Shown here in pieces: positions 23,377-35,680 of a stretch of DNA of 64,000 nucleotides. Source of the stretch: Anoplopoma fimbria (taxonomy: Eukaryota > Chordata > Actinopteri > Perciformes > Anoplopomatidae); assembly GCF_027596085.1 (NCBI RefSeq), contig NC_072467.1, positions 9,539,476 to 9,603,475 on the forward strand, read 5' to 3'. Position 1 is the stretch's first letter. Every line of letters starts with the position of its first letter. The translations under genes and the position numbers were made by a program. The notes below the pieces were generated by a model. It saw nothing but the letters and a program-made list of their open reading frames with translations. It did not search any database and had not been told where the DNA came from.

Positions 23377-26300
23377 TCACAGAGCAACTCCAATAATGAT
23401 ATGTGAAGGCTCCGGATGTCCAAGTTGCTGCTTAGGCTCCAGGGCATTAGTATCTGCTGTGCATCCATCCAGGGAGCTGGGCTCACCAGGAGGACAGAAA
23501 GGTACGTATCGGAGCCAGGAGGAGGAAGACAAGTAAGAGCTGATTCCAAAGGGAATGTTGTAGACTTCTCCGATATCCAGCGTGCTGCTGGACTCATCCT
23601 CGAGAGCTTTGTTCCACGCCAGGATGCCTCGTTCATGCTTTGATCCTGTTAGACACATGTTAAATGTGTTAAGCCATACTATTACTGGTCTACTGAAAAC
23701 ACTTTTGACTCTTCACGTGACATTTGTGCTGGATCTTTGGTCTAATCACCAAGATTGCATATCATATATTTTTACAATGTTGTTTTGCTGTTAGTATTAT
23801 GACAATATAATGACTTAATTAAGATGAGGATTTAGATTACTTAAACAATTTCAAAGTAAAAAAAAAATACCTGGAATTGTGTTGTCCAGAAAGAAGCCAA
23901 GGAAACCTCCTACAAACATACTGGTTGTCAGAAGTACCAGCAGCACATGGTCCAGTTCAACGAAACCTGAACACAACACAATGGACATACTTAAAAAAAT
24001 CAAGTAAAAGATGGATGCTTTATCTGAAAATTACAGACATATAGTGATATTTAATTCATGTACCTGTGGCAATAGCTTTGGGATTCTTAAATATCCAGTT
24101 AGGAATAACCAGACCAGAGAACATGGAGAAGCCAAAAATGAAGATGTTTCGAGAAGAATTCATATTGGCATACTTAGAATAGGAGAAAAAAAAAGAAAAG
24201 TTGAACCAACATTTTGATCAATGTCAAAAACATGTTTGCCAAAATGCTTAAGGTTTAATAGTGTGTACCTGCAGATTAGAAACTCCTGCTGCAGCGATCA
24301 CGCCAAACATAACCATGAACATCCCTCCAACCACAGGTGTTGGGATAGTGGTGAATATGGCAGCCACTTTACCAAACACACCCATGGCAACCATTAAGAA
24401 TCCGCTGGCAACAATCACCATGCGACTGCCAACCTGCAGAAAGAAAAGACAGAAAAGAAAAAAGATACTCTTGAAACTGTCTTAAACAAAAAGGTTATGC
24501 TTAATGTGTCAGTTCGAGAAAATAACTTACAGGTACACTCAGGCTGGTCTTACCTTTGTAATACCGAGGGCTCCAACATTCTCGCTGTATGAAGTGGTAC
24601 CATTTCCTGTACCCCAGGCTCCAGCCAGCAAACAGCCCAGTCCCTCAATACCAATACCTCTGTTTATAGCATGTTTAGGAGGAGGCGGAGCCCCAGAGAG
24701 CCTGGCACAAGCGTGGTAATCTCCTACAGACTCTATCATGGAGGAAATCACACCAGCCAATATGCCAACCACCCCTGCCAGGCTCACAGTCGGCATCCCC
24801 CACTGACCTAAGTTTGGATTCAAACATAATGAAACAGAGAATGACACAGTGCATATAACCTGCAAACCCTTATTTTACTATTCACTGTTTTAATAAGAAA
24901 AAGTCACCTCAGGTGATAGATTGGCAGCCTTTTACCTGGGTACGGAAAACTGATCCAGGGAGCTTGGCTCAAAACATCTCCTTTTAGGTCAGTACGGGCC
25001 AGGAAGCCGTACTGGTCTGGGTCAGTAGGAAACACATTGTAGGTTGTCAAAATGTAGCAAATGAGCCAAGACAAAGTTATTCCAAGCAGAACCTGAGGAC
25101 ACGTAGAAAAAAGAATGAAGTGTAAAGATGAAATTCATAATTTAATCTCAATCAACTTGTTTGATGATACTAACAGGGAGAATCTGAAAGATGTAGACAC
25201 GGGAGGTGTGCAGCTTTTTCTCCTTGCTGAACGTAGGAAAGGGCACAGGTATGTGACGGAGGTACTGTGAGAACAGGATGATCAGGGCCGTGGTCCTGTG
25301 TGAGACAGAGACAAAGACATTAATTCACATTATAAATGTCACAGTGAGTTCAAGTAAAACTGCACTACTTTGTTGCTAAATCTAGTTCTAATCAACATAA
25401 AGCAAAGTAGAGGAACTAACAGGTTATTTGGCAAGGAACCTTTTAAAATGTTTTCCTGCACAGCCAAGATATTTAGACTTAAAGGACTACTTAAAAGATT
25501 TAAAGTCTATTATTATTAAAAAACTAAAATAAATAAATTGACAATCCTCAAGGCAGGGGAGGAAGATTTAACATAACCTACTTAATGCATGACATTTACA
25601 TTAACTTCTTCTTACAGAGATCTCAGTTGAGCGAAGATTGAATTTTACTAAACTGACAAGATAATGGTTTCATGCAAGATAATCAGAAAGTGATCTTAAA
25701 GTTAGAAAAATAATAGAATGGCAGACTTGAAAAAGACTGTTTTTGCTTTGTTTGCACTACGCATCAGAATTATCCCAAACCCTAAAATGAACCTATTTGG
25801 GAATTGTACCCACATGCTTGATATGCCCCAGTGGTTGCCAGCACTGGTACCAGCTGAGTCAAACAGAGATAGTCCAATGAGAGAGATGGTGGGAGCGATG
25901 GTGAGAGGTCCAATGAAGCGCATGAAGAGGCCGATGAGGCCGGAGAAACCGACAAACACCTGGAAGAGTGAGCCCACCATAATGGACCCCTGTAGCTGAA
26001 GAAAGACAGGTAAGATGACATCAAAATGTGGCATCACACCAATTACAAAGGTATACCAGAGAGGAGCTTTATAGCTAATATCATTGTCACAATTTTGTTA
26101 CCATATGCAAATTACACCTTGGTTTCAATAGCTGTTCAGACCAGTGGTACTGTTCAATTCAACATCCAATTTATATGACAGAAAACCAAAAATAATTGTT
26201 AACAGAGTTGGTTATCATGAACTTAACAATACATCATATTTATAAACTCAGATGTTTTCAAATTTAGAGATTTTGAAACCTCACGGTTGCACAATTCATC

Positions 26301-29300
26301 TATAAAGAAACACTATATTTAGTAGGTAAGTAATCCAAGATGAATTTTGTATTACAATTTTGTATTTGTTTACATGTAGATTATATCTCAAGGAATCATT
26401 CCATGGGAGAGAGGTCAACAGGAGGTCCAAAACCAACTCGACAAAGCACGTTTCCTGCTAAACACGTGAGCTCAGTATAAAATATAAATTAAGGATCATA
26501 TTATTTTGCATCCTCAAGTCTTTCATTCACAGTTGGATGTGTGTCTTTGTGTGTGTGTATCTTTATGTGATTTTGAGAGCCACACCAGAGGAGTGTAAGC
26601 TAGGGGTCTTCAATTGGGGGTCATAAAACTCCAGCCTGCAGCTAAGTATTAACCCTCCAGTTTGTGAGCCTCAACATTTAAAGCATAAATGCATAATTTT
26701 CAAATAGTAAAGCATGGCACAATAATTCATGTACATTTTATTGGGAAAATTAGATTTCATTCTGGTCCTCATGAGTTCACAGTGTCTTCGTCTGAGCCTT
26801 TTAAAAGAAGTCAGACTTCAGGGTCCGTAACCCGTGAAGGAGTCCTAATTCAATAAACTGGTTCAGGTGGTCAGAATGGTGCTTCATCATCTTGTCTGCT
26901 TTTCTCCTCTGTGAGTTTATCCAGGCCATGATGTTAACTTAGAGTTTGTCAGTTAGCACCATAAGTGCCCTGGATGTAAACCAAACCAAAGTTTATCTGT
27001 TAAAATTTTAAAGTTAAAGATTTTTTTTCATCATCACATTTCAGTTTTGACAACAAGCTAGTCGCTAACTTTATATACTTGTGGCTGGTGCTGGTCTGGT
27101 AGCACACTGTTTTTGTTCAGTGAAAACAGCTGCCTGGGAACAAGGTTGAGCAGGAAGACTGAACCAAATCATTAAGCTGCAGGCCGTAAGACCAAAAAAT
27201 GTGAACTGAAAGATGTTAAAGCTCTCTGTAGACATGAGAGGAAATGCTGATTTGGATGATTCTTTTTGCTGTTTTTCACCATGCACTGTACACATTACAC
27301 ATGGTCATTTCAGCTATTGGTTGTATACAAATATTGATTAGTGCAGCTTTAAGCTAATTAAAAGAAGTTGTCTTTGCCTGGTTTAGAGGTTTTGATGCTG
27401 TTTTATCACTATCTGCAGCGATCTATAAGTTTGCTTCCACTTATAAAACTGAGTGTTTTCCCAGTTGTCTGGATTTGGAGAGAGCTCAACAAGAAAGTAA
27501 AAGAGAGGTGCTGCAACGGGAAGTCTTTTGTCAGATTATCATATGGCTTCTACACTTGAATAATACCGTTGGGTCCACAGGTTCAAAAATGGCAAGTGGC
27601 CATTTACATGTGAAGAAAATACCATCTGCAGAAAATGTTCAGTGAGTTACGCTGTGAGTCGTTATAATAAAGATTACATGGTTTACTTACTGCTCTCATT
27701 CGACTCTGCCACACCTCTATGAACTCTGTGGAGGAGGTGTTGACGAGGCTGGCATTTTGGGTCCAAGCAGGACATGTCCACTCTGGCATGGACAGCATTG
27801 CCATGGAAGGAGCCAGCAATGTGAATGTACCACCTTGGAGAATGGGAAGTCTGGGAATGTCAAAGAGAAATAATGGGGCAATTAAGAGAAGGGAGCCAGA
27901 CAGATATGAAGTCAGGATAGATTGATTTGTGATCTTTTATCATGTCAGATGTTATGCAAGATAGCTTGGGGCAAAGGGTATATCAACAACCATACTACTT
28001 TAAGGCAATAAAAAGGTTACATTTGCTTGACAAAAGTGCGGCTCCTTTCAAGTCGACATCGAGTCTCTCTCTATATACAGTCCCTGTTTCTTACACTCAT
28101 TTGGTAATGTTCTTGATTTAAATCATGTGCTCTATCCAGGGTTAACTGAGGTAAAGTAATTCGCTATCTAATAATCCTCGATGCTCCTCAAATTACTGTC
28201 AACAATTAACATCAGACCGTAGCAAACTTAGAATGTCTCACAGAAAGTCAGAATAGTCAGAAGTTTGTTTTTTTCAGAAAACATGGAAAAGTCAAGGGAA
28301 TATTTAAGACACATAATTTGATGCGAGTTTATAATGTGGTCATCCTAAGGGATACAGATGATTTGTGTTGTTTTTTTATTTTGGCTTCTCCTGAACAGTG
28401 GCCGTTTAACATACCGACTGCTTTCCTTACCGCTGACCTCCAGGTATTTTTTGGAGAGAGATAAGAAAGCAGCAGTGGTGCTAAGCCAGGGGAATGCCGA
28501 TTTAGCAATAGCTAGATTCCAAACATAATAAGATTGAAATTCCTCCCCTAATCCTACTGTGACACCAATATTCAGCCAGTCTACACAAACATAGTGCAAG
28601 TTCAGAGCAGCAAAACGTGGTTGAAGTGTGTAGGGCGCTCAAACAAAAAACAGCCATTGCATCATTTCTCCATGTGTGTATGTCTCTGCACACAAGAGAC
28701 AAGTCCCATTGAGAAGCTTTAACACTTTGTGAAGGTGTGCTGCTAGTCTTGATTTTTTTCTTTTGGGTACTCTGTTCTGGCATTTGCAGCAACAGAGAAG
28801 AAGTTGTAATCTACATCATCAAATTGCATCATATTGTATCAAAATGTATGACTTTGTATTCGTATTATGCTGTAGGCTATATATCTTACTTAACAATTAG
28901 ATAAGACGTATTATAAAACATTAGATATCTCACTATGTGATTCTTTCTTTTACCCATTTTTTCCTAATCACAGATCTGCTGTGTTCTCTGCATTGATTTA
29001 AGTGTGCGGATATCTATTCTATCAGTTCCTCATCACAGCCAACAGTACTTTAACATTTGAAAGCATACTAATGTAGAAGCTCTCCTTTATTCCTCCTGGT
29101 AATCCCTTAAATAGAAGCTGTGCCCACTAACACAGTAAAATATTCTGTTGTTCATAGTTCACTCTGGCAGGCTGCACAGTTCAAAAGAGGTTAAGAAGGA
29201 AAGCTGCTCTGCTTGTTAAATCAGAGGGAGCAGCATGGTTAATTCCACTTTAATGCTCCCTGCTGTACTCCTGGATTTATAAACAGTCTTTGATTGAATC

Positions 29301-31125
29301 ACAAACCAACACAGCATGAGAAAAGCACTGAACAGATCTATCTTATCCGGTGTGCGATAAGGTTGACATAGAAACCAACTATGTCAACTAACCATGTATC
29401 ACTCTTCCAGCTCAATAAACTACCTCTCCTTGATTCCTTACCTAATGCCAAAGGTCACTTGCAACAGAGTGCAAATACCAGAGACGAAGAAGATGGTGCT
29501 GATGAGGTGGCTCTGTGTGAGGCCATCAAACTGCAGACACAACCCCTGAGACAGGATTAACGGGATGGCGATGATTCCCCCAAATGCCGTCAAACAGTGC
29601 TGCGAGAGAAAAAGATGGGGGGGAAAGATATCAAGAGATACATTTAGTTCATGTCTGATGTACATAAGGAGAAATTAGTAAAATATGTCATATGCTGGGG
29701 GGGAATAATTCTCCAAACACAAGCTAATCTTTACAAGTTTGTAGCAAGTCAGTGGAATACATGTATACTTGGAATGACCCGTGATCGATGCTGTAATAAT
29801 GGTAATGGTAGAAAGTGTAAATGAGAAATAGTTTATATGGGCAAATACAAGTAGGTTACATCTTCAGAGGAAAGTCTGACTGATCACAACTACAAAACAC
29901 TTTAAAAAAACTTGCTGACTTTACCGTCTTAACTGTATCTGAAGCAAATTTCACAATCAGGTATATGTAAATAAGACCAAGTCCAACCAAGCATGAAGGA
30001 AACGTTAAAAGGAAGCTTTCATGTGACACTGTGGTCATGTTTGCATTTTTACGTAATAATCAGAAGCTACTTTATGCTCCATGGGCTTTTAATCAGGAAA
30101 CGACTAGAGCGTCATTGTCAAACATGGCTAAAACCCCTTTGCTGACGTACCTGGATGCCTAGGATGATGCACAGGTACCAGGGAGGTACATCTGTCACAC
30201 AATATGCTAGTTTGTTGCTGTCCCCCTCCATGGACGAGTCCATTTCTTCTCCACGTTCTGTGTCAGGTAGATCACAAAAGCGTCCCTCAAGCTTCAATCA
30301 GTCAGACAGAGAAACAGACAGAGGTCAATAAAAGAGACACATGAAATAATGACATGCTTCAGATCTTTGTATTGGATTATGGCAATCTGTAATTTTGCTC
30401 TATTGGTCAAATCTCAAAACAACAATAACACAATTGAATGCTTTAGTACTCGTTCAACCAGCACAACTTTGGGATACCCATAGACCTGACAATTCCTTGT
30501 AAGGGAAATTGGTTTAGTACTTGTTAGCTCAAGCCTTCCTATTCATTTCGAGAAAAACAAAAAGTTACAGTCAGATAAGAAACACAATTTCAACAGCAGG
30601 ACTAAATGTTATACTGTCTCTCTTTCTTTTCTTTGTTTTCTGGACTACTTTTTTCAGACAAAGTATCATCACTTTTGTATATAGTTAATAATTGTACTAA
30701 AACCTCATGTTTCTCTGACTAAACAGTGTGTCACTTATCTTTTCAGTATTGGGTTTATATGCATGGAGGAGCAAGAATGTACATTCACATGTTTCCAGGA
30801 CACTACTTTGCCAGCTAATCTATCGGTTGTCAATTATTAACTAATCAAAACATCCGCTTTATAAAAGATTACCCAGTGCAGATAGAGAAGAAATAAATCA
30901 CCAAGTAATAGTTATAAATGCAACCAGAATGTGTCCACATTCACATACTTTAAAAGGAAATCATTGGATTTTTACATGACCATATACTGGCTTTACAATT
31001 GTCTGAATAGCTTTACAAGAACATTTTAAGTTTGTCATCTTTTCAAAAATTAAGAATTAAGTAAAGGTTATACTTACTGCAAATGCATAGTTGTCAAGAC
31101 CATTACTGTCCTTTCCTGGAGCCAT
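23377..31125 (-). CDS. slc23a4: SLC23A4-like Na+/nucleobase transporter, 12 exons
   Basis: In coding order the exons are 31125-31078, 30291-30151, 29599-29442, 27850-27691, 25995-25814, 25295-25175, 25092-24936, 24807-24554, 24433-24269, 24172-24064, 23966-23871 and 23645-23377. All have GT-AG borders and joining phases, giving 1860 bases and 619 residues; SVCT1 is 598. It is a plasma-membrane NAT/SLC23 carrier with about 14 helices. Visible marks are [13 protein letters not shown] with Q63-H64, an extracellular loop with N-glycosylation sites N148 and N153, [16 protein letters not shown]348 in [16 protein letters not shown], and the NAT signature E398-N-x-G401...T406-K407. Ascorbate carriers have Pro where E398 lies; UraA-type nucleobase carriers have Glu at both acidic sites, so uracil/purine-base transport is inferred. 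The start has a good context (gacATGG). SLC23A1/2 is less likely on this residue and on synteny with fam180a. Confidence 0.9.
25996..27690 (-). other. slc23a4 intron 4 with repeat insertion
   Basis: This is among the largest slc23a4 introns, 1.7 kb. Its second half, about 26610-27350, is probably a dispersed teleost repeat (separate entry). The rest, near the exon at 25995, shows no feature. Confidence 0.5.
26610..27350 (+). repeat. Probable nonautonomous teleost repeat
   Basis: The blocks 'ggttgagcaggaagactgaa', 'ccaaatcattaagctgcagg', 'tgtgaactgaaagatgttaa', 'gctctctgtagacatgagag', 'cactgtacacattacacatg' and 'attgattagtgcagcttta' match in order a dispersed teleost repeat as I remember it. 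The left boundary is uncertain; it may begin near 26610 at 'ggggtcttcaattgggggtc', which itself looks like a transposon edge. Confidence 0.4.
29362..29388. repeat. Short inverted repeat, 10-bp arms
   Basis: gttgacatag at 29362-29371 and its reverse complement at 29379-29388 are separated by 7 bases, within slc23a4 intron 3 about 50 bases from an exon. It is probably incidental. Confidence 0.6.
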
Positions 31126-32379
31126 GTCAGCTTCAGCTTAAAGGCTCAGGTGGTGATCTTCTGAGCTCAAATACAAAACAGGAAAGTGAAAAAACATCAG
31201 CGAGAAGGGAGGGAACACATCAAGAGGGTATGGGAGAGTCTGATAGAGAAGGGAGAGAGGCAGGAGGTGGGAGTATGGGTGAGCCGTACATTTTGAAATG
31301 AAGGAGCAGAGTTCAGTCTTGAGACTGCTTGCGCTTGTTGACTGAAATGAGTCCTGCCAGCATCTCATGTGAGCTCAATTATAACAGTTACAGCAGCTGA
31401 CCAACCAGCTTCTGGTAGGTAGGAGATGACATTTGTTTTCCCTTCTCGGTTTCCCTCAAACACACTCCTAATCTCATAACAAGAGTCCTTTAAGAAGTTG
31501 GAAGAGCATTACAAAAAATGTTATGCATTGATAGTGGTATTTAGGACTCTTTAGCTGAAAGAGCAGAGCCTTCAATGTAATACACTGTTCTCTTTGGCTG
31601 TTGTTTTATGACAAAGACACATTTATGTAGTCAGAGGTACTGAATAGTTGAAATCCAGTCTTCAGGGCATAGCTCAGTTATGTCTTGCCCTTTCCAGCCT
31701 ACTTTTTTTTCTTATTCTAACACCAAATATTTGTTTTGTGGAGGGCAAACCTCCCTAACTATCTCATGCTGTCACATGGTGCTAATCTCTTATTGATGAT
31801 GGGTCAATGTTCAGCAAATGATAACTTAATTTACTCATTTACTGTAAATTTCTACTTCCCCTAAATTATATTAGCTTTAATTATATTATTAGTCTAAATT
31901 AAGAGTTTGATAGCAGTCCACATCTACTTCATTAAGTAAAGTCGTAATATCTCACACGTTTGGCATCCATACACGGTTTTATCCACTTCATCTCTTCTTG
32001 TTTCAAAGTGAAGATCCAGGTCACAGATAGGCAGCTGCATGACACCAGGAGGAAGCTGGGAATAGGCTATTTAAGAACAAAGCTCATCAAAGGAATACCT
32101 CACTTTAGATAATCCCAGACACAGTCACATCCCTCAGCTGCCTCTTTGAAAGTTTTCAGTGCTATTTTTTATTACTATTTCCATTACCTCCGCAATTTAC
32201 TAAATAATTAAAAAGAGCATTTTATGAAATCCTCGGTCCACAGAATACCAGCTGTAGGGTCTTGTGCTCACATCTAAATATGCAGCTTTAAAATGTTACA
32301 ACTGACCTGATGTAGCGCTAGCTGAGAATATAAATGTACAATGTTTCAGGAAAATCTATTCAATTAATTTCAATCAAAA

Positions 32380-32550
32380 CCACAAATGTCAACCTCATGG
32401 TGGCACTCGAGGAAAAAATCAGGCCATCATCAGAATCAGCAGAATTTGTCGACTGGTTCATGTTAGTACAAAATTTCATGCCAACCCATCAAATAGTTGT
32501 CAAGATGTTTCCATCAGAACCAATCCGGTGGAGCAAACAGCCGATAAATC
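32380..32550 (+). repeat. Teleost repeat family A, short copy
   Basis: 'ccacaaatgtcaacctcatg', 'gtggcactcgaggaaaaaat', 'caaaatttcatgccaaccca' and 'atcaaatagttgtcaagatg' are in the same order as in the copy at 11985-12215. Diverged and truncated. Confidence 0.55.
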
Positions 32551-33342
32551 AGTTGTCATTGCCATTCATTGCTGAAAGCACAAGAATCTGACAGAAATGA
32601 AGCTAATTGGCTTTAAGATATCATACAGTGGGAAAGTACAAGTGATATTTATCTGTAACATTGATGTTCTCCTCATAGAGTCAGAATAAAATAAAAAAAG
32701 TTGTGAAATAATACTATTAGAAAAAGTTTGTTTTCTCTGTTATGGACTGTTCAAAAAGAAGGAAAGGAAGCTTGAAAAATGTATCCAAATGGAATAGTTG
32801 AAGGAAATTGAGCTCACATGAAACTTGCAAAGCACAGAGAGAGGCAGCTCGGGGACATCATGAGGGCATCTGCTCTGTGTGCATGTGACTGCATTCAGCA
32901 TACGATACAAGGATGCATCACATGGCATGGAGTGAAGGCCTGGGATTGGTGCTAATATTCTTTCATATCACTTTATGAAAGCTGAATTAAGACAGAATCA
33001 TGGTAGGCATGTGTATGTTAAATATGAGCCATGAACGTATTTTAACATCACAGCCTGTGTTTGAACTGGAATTAATAAGCAGTAAATCCATTGTTGTCAT
33101 CAGCTAATTAAAGCTTGCTAATCAAAGCACTGACTGTACAAACATGAATCGCCTGTGTGTGTGTGTCCAGTCACCAAACATAGCCAATGTAGTGAAGAAA
33201 GAAGGAAGAACTGTCTATCTTTCTTGTTATCTGGATTCAACCACAGCTTTTACAGTATTGACCACATCGGTCACATCTGAGTGTTTGCGTCAAGCTGTAA
33301 CTCAGAGACACATGATCAGATTAAGCCTCGGAGATGTAGTAT

Positions 33343-33535
33343 TTTTTTTAATGTGTGTCTGTGAGACTACTCCATAAACGAATGAGAGGGGCAGCTGAGT
33401 GCACAGGGAATAAGAATAATGTGTTGCAAGTGTAAGCAGATAGATGAAGTTTTTTTTTAATGTGTGTCTGTGAGACTACTCCATAAACGCATTTTCTCTT
33501 CCTCAAAATTATTTTTCAGGGGCAGCTGATGTGCA
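33343..33535 (+). repeat. Imperfect direct duplication
   Basis: A block of about 38 bases (T-run, then aatgtgtgtctgtgagacta and ctccataaacg) occurs at 33343-33380 and again at 33452-33489. Both copies are followed by ggggcagctga and gtgcaca, at 33388 and 33519. The second copy has an extra segment of about 25-30 bases between the two parts. Confidence 0.75.
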
Positions 33536-34316
33536 CAAAAAATGTTAAGGTTTGGTCATCTTATTTTTTGGGAACTAGAACAAATGCCCAATATTTTGTT
33601 AATGCAAAGTTGCTGTTATCATCTCTATGGAGACCCAGCATTTTGTCTTTTCACTGTAAAAATATGTTTTTTTAACAGTATTACAAAATAATAATAATGT
33701 ATTTTTTATTTTAGGAAGATTTTAAGTTTTCTGTAGCTATAGATATTTTTCTCTTATGATAACCAGTATCTTTCAGACATTCATTGTATGATAATACACT
33801 GGTTTGCTTTGGATGAGACATGAGAAAAGTTTGCTACAGTATGACAAATTAGACTGCATTGTCTTGGGTGTACGTAAACAAAGATTTTATAATGACTCTG
33901 AACAGCATAAAAAATATATAGTTACTGTAAGTTTCACACTAGAGGACTTTGTAATGCTATTGTCCTGTCAAGTATTCAACATTAAAAATGATCCTCTGCT
34001 AGACAGATCAGGTTTAACTAGGCACTAAACAGTGATATAAATAATATTTTATCACTGAAAAAGCACCAAAATGCATCTTGTGGCCCTGCTAATTTTCCAA
34101 AGAATGCGACTTTGGGTGAATTTAAATATTCACTTACAATAAGCTTAACCTTTTTTTCTACGCTCATCTGTGACAGAGAGTAAAGGTTTTATTCATAACA
34201 TTTGTATTTTTCACCATACTGTATAGGGTAGCACACATGTCAGTTTACATACAGAACCAAGAGACACTTATGGATCACATTTTGAGACTCATGATAACCC
34301 AGAGAGGTAGAGAACA

Positions 34317-34330
34317 GTGCCATCTAGAGG
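34317..34330 (-). promoter_or_regulatory. CTCF-like motif
   Basis: The minus strand reads CCTCTAGATGGCAC, which fits CCNSYAGRKGGCRS at every position. It lies 1.35 kb upstream of isx and points away from it. Confidence 0.4.
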
Positions 34331-35680
34331 GTAGCTAAAGGGTAGCTTTTTTCTAATCAATTATTAAACGATGACTGCTATGTCTCTCTGTGTTTTGTCT
34401 GTGACATTTTTATTTTCATATTTGAAAATGCTTGAAGTACATAAGGGTACTCAAAATATTAACCCTGCATTCTGACATGCATTTAGCATTTCTCAATTAT
34501 ATTAAGTTCAATCAATTTTGTCAATGAGGGCAGACTGGACACTACAGGTAGTGAAAATCGCCTCTGGAGTTGCAAGGTGTACTGAAAGATGGGATGGGCC
34601 AGGGCTAACTGGTTAGCATTCTACTTTCAGTAAATATCTCATCATTACACTCTAATCTTCCTCACCCTTTATGTGTTTAACCTTAAAACACAAAAGATCC
34701 ATTGTTTTTTATCTTCCTCAAACTAACCCTTTAATCTCATCTTTAAAAAATACCTTACACATCCACTCAATAGGCCTTTTTACACAGCAAACTTTTTGAC
34801 TTGTCAAAGCAATAAAGGCACAGGTCATATAAGTGTCTAAGTTAGCTATTCAAGTGATTCACCAGGACCTCTTCTAATAGGAAAATGTGCTTTACCTGCT
34901 ATGAAATGTCAAAATGTCTTCCATGAAAAGGGTCTATTAAAATCACCTGATCTTTGATGTGACACACAGGAAGACCTCATAATGTTCCATTCCTACAGTC
35001 AGAGAATCAAAGGTGAATGCATTGAGGGGCCAACACCAATAGATGGAGACATTGTCACACACCACAGGGACTCACTTAGAGTGTTGAGTTTCCCATGTGA
35101 ATGAAAGGTGAACTAAAGTGTGAGAGGGCATGTAGCGGCCAAGGTGATAAAGATTAGGCTTCCAATAAATCCTGTGATAAGAAAGAGAAGCGACAGTTTA
35201 AATATGGTTTATGGTTGAATGTTATTCAGGTGTTAATCAAACTAAAAGCCTGCACATATTTTGTCCGAGCTTGGCCCTACAGAGCAAGAATTTGCTTTAA
35301 TGGTGGTTACATTAACGACAGTAAAACCTCAGCGTAAATCTAAGAACTCAGTCTGTGTGTGTTTGGGGGATAAGGGCAGATAATATTATCAAGTTCATAT
35401 ATTTACAATGAGCTTACCTCAAACGTTCTTATTAGACACTGAAAGAAAAATCCTAGAGGTATGAAGCTACATATACTGCCAGTCGCTCCTCCCTGATAAA
35501 GACCATGTGATGCAGGTCGAACACAGGCTGACAGGGGAGGGGGGGACAACCTAACTGTCCTCACCTTTCAGAAAAGATACCAGAGGAGGAGAACAAGAAG
35601 TCAGTTAACAGCAGTTTTCTTGAGACTTGGTCATCAGAGGATATTTTGAGCTCCTGAAGTCTGTACTACCAATACATCTG

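Larger units (their letters stand above)
31126..35680. other. Divergent intergenic region, slc23a4 to isx
   Basis: This 4.6-kb gap between two head-to-head genes should hold both promoters. No clear TATA box could be assigned to either. It contains a family A repeat (32380-32550), an imperfect direct duplication (33343-33535) and a CTCF-like motif (34317-34330). The 200 bases before isx contain a GATAA element (ctgataaag near 35499), which would fit gut GATA factors but is too short to be evidence. Confidence 0.45.

Noticed and set aside
35515..35535. Retinoic-acid-response-like direct repeat (aggtcg, 5 bases, aggctg) before isx
   Set aside because: ISX is retinoid-regulated in mammals, so this was tempting, but the second half-site has three mismatches to AGGTCA.
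35627..35680. Possible 18-residue N-terminal extension of isx
   Set aside because: The frame is open upstream of 35681 but begins with TTG, not ATG. Without an in-frame ATG or a known upstream exon, the first ATG is preferred.
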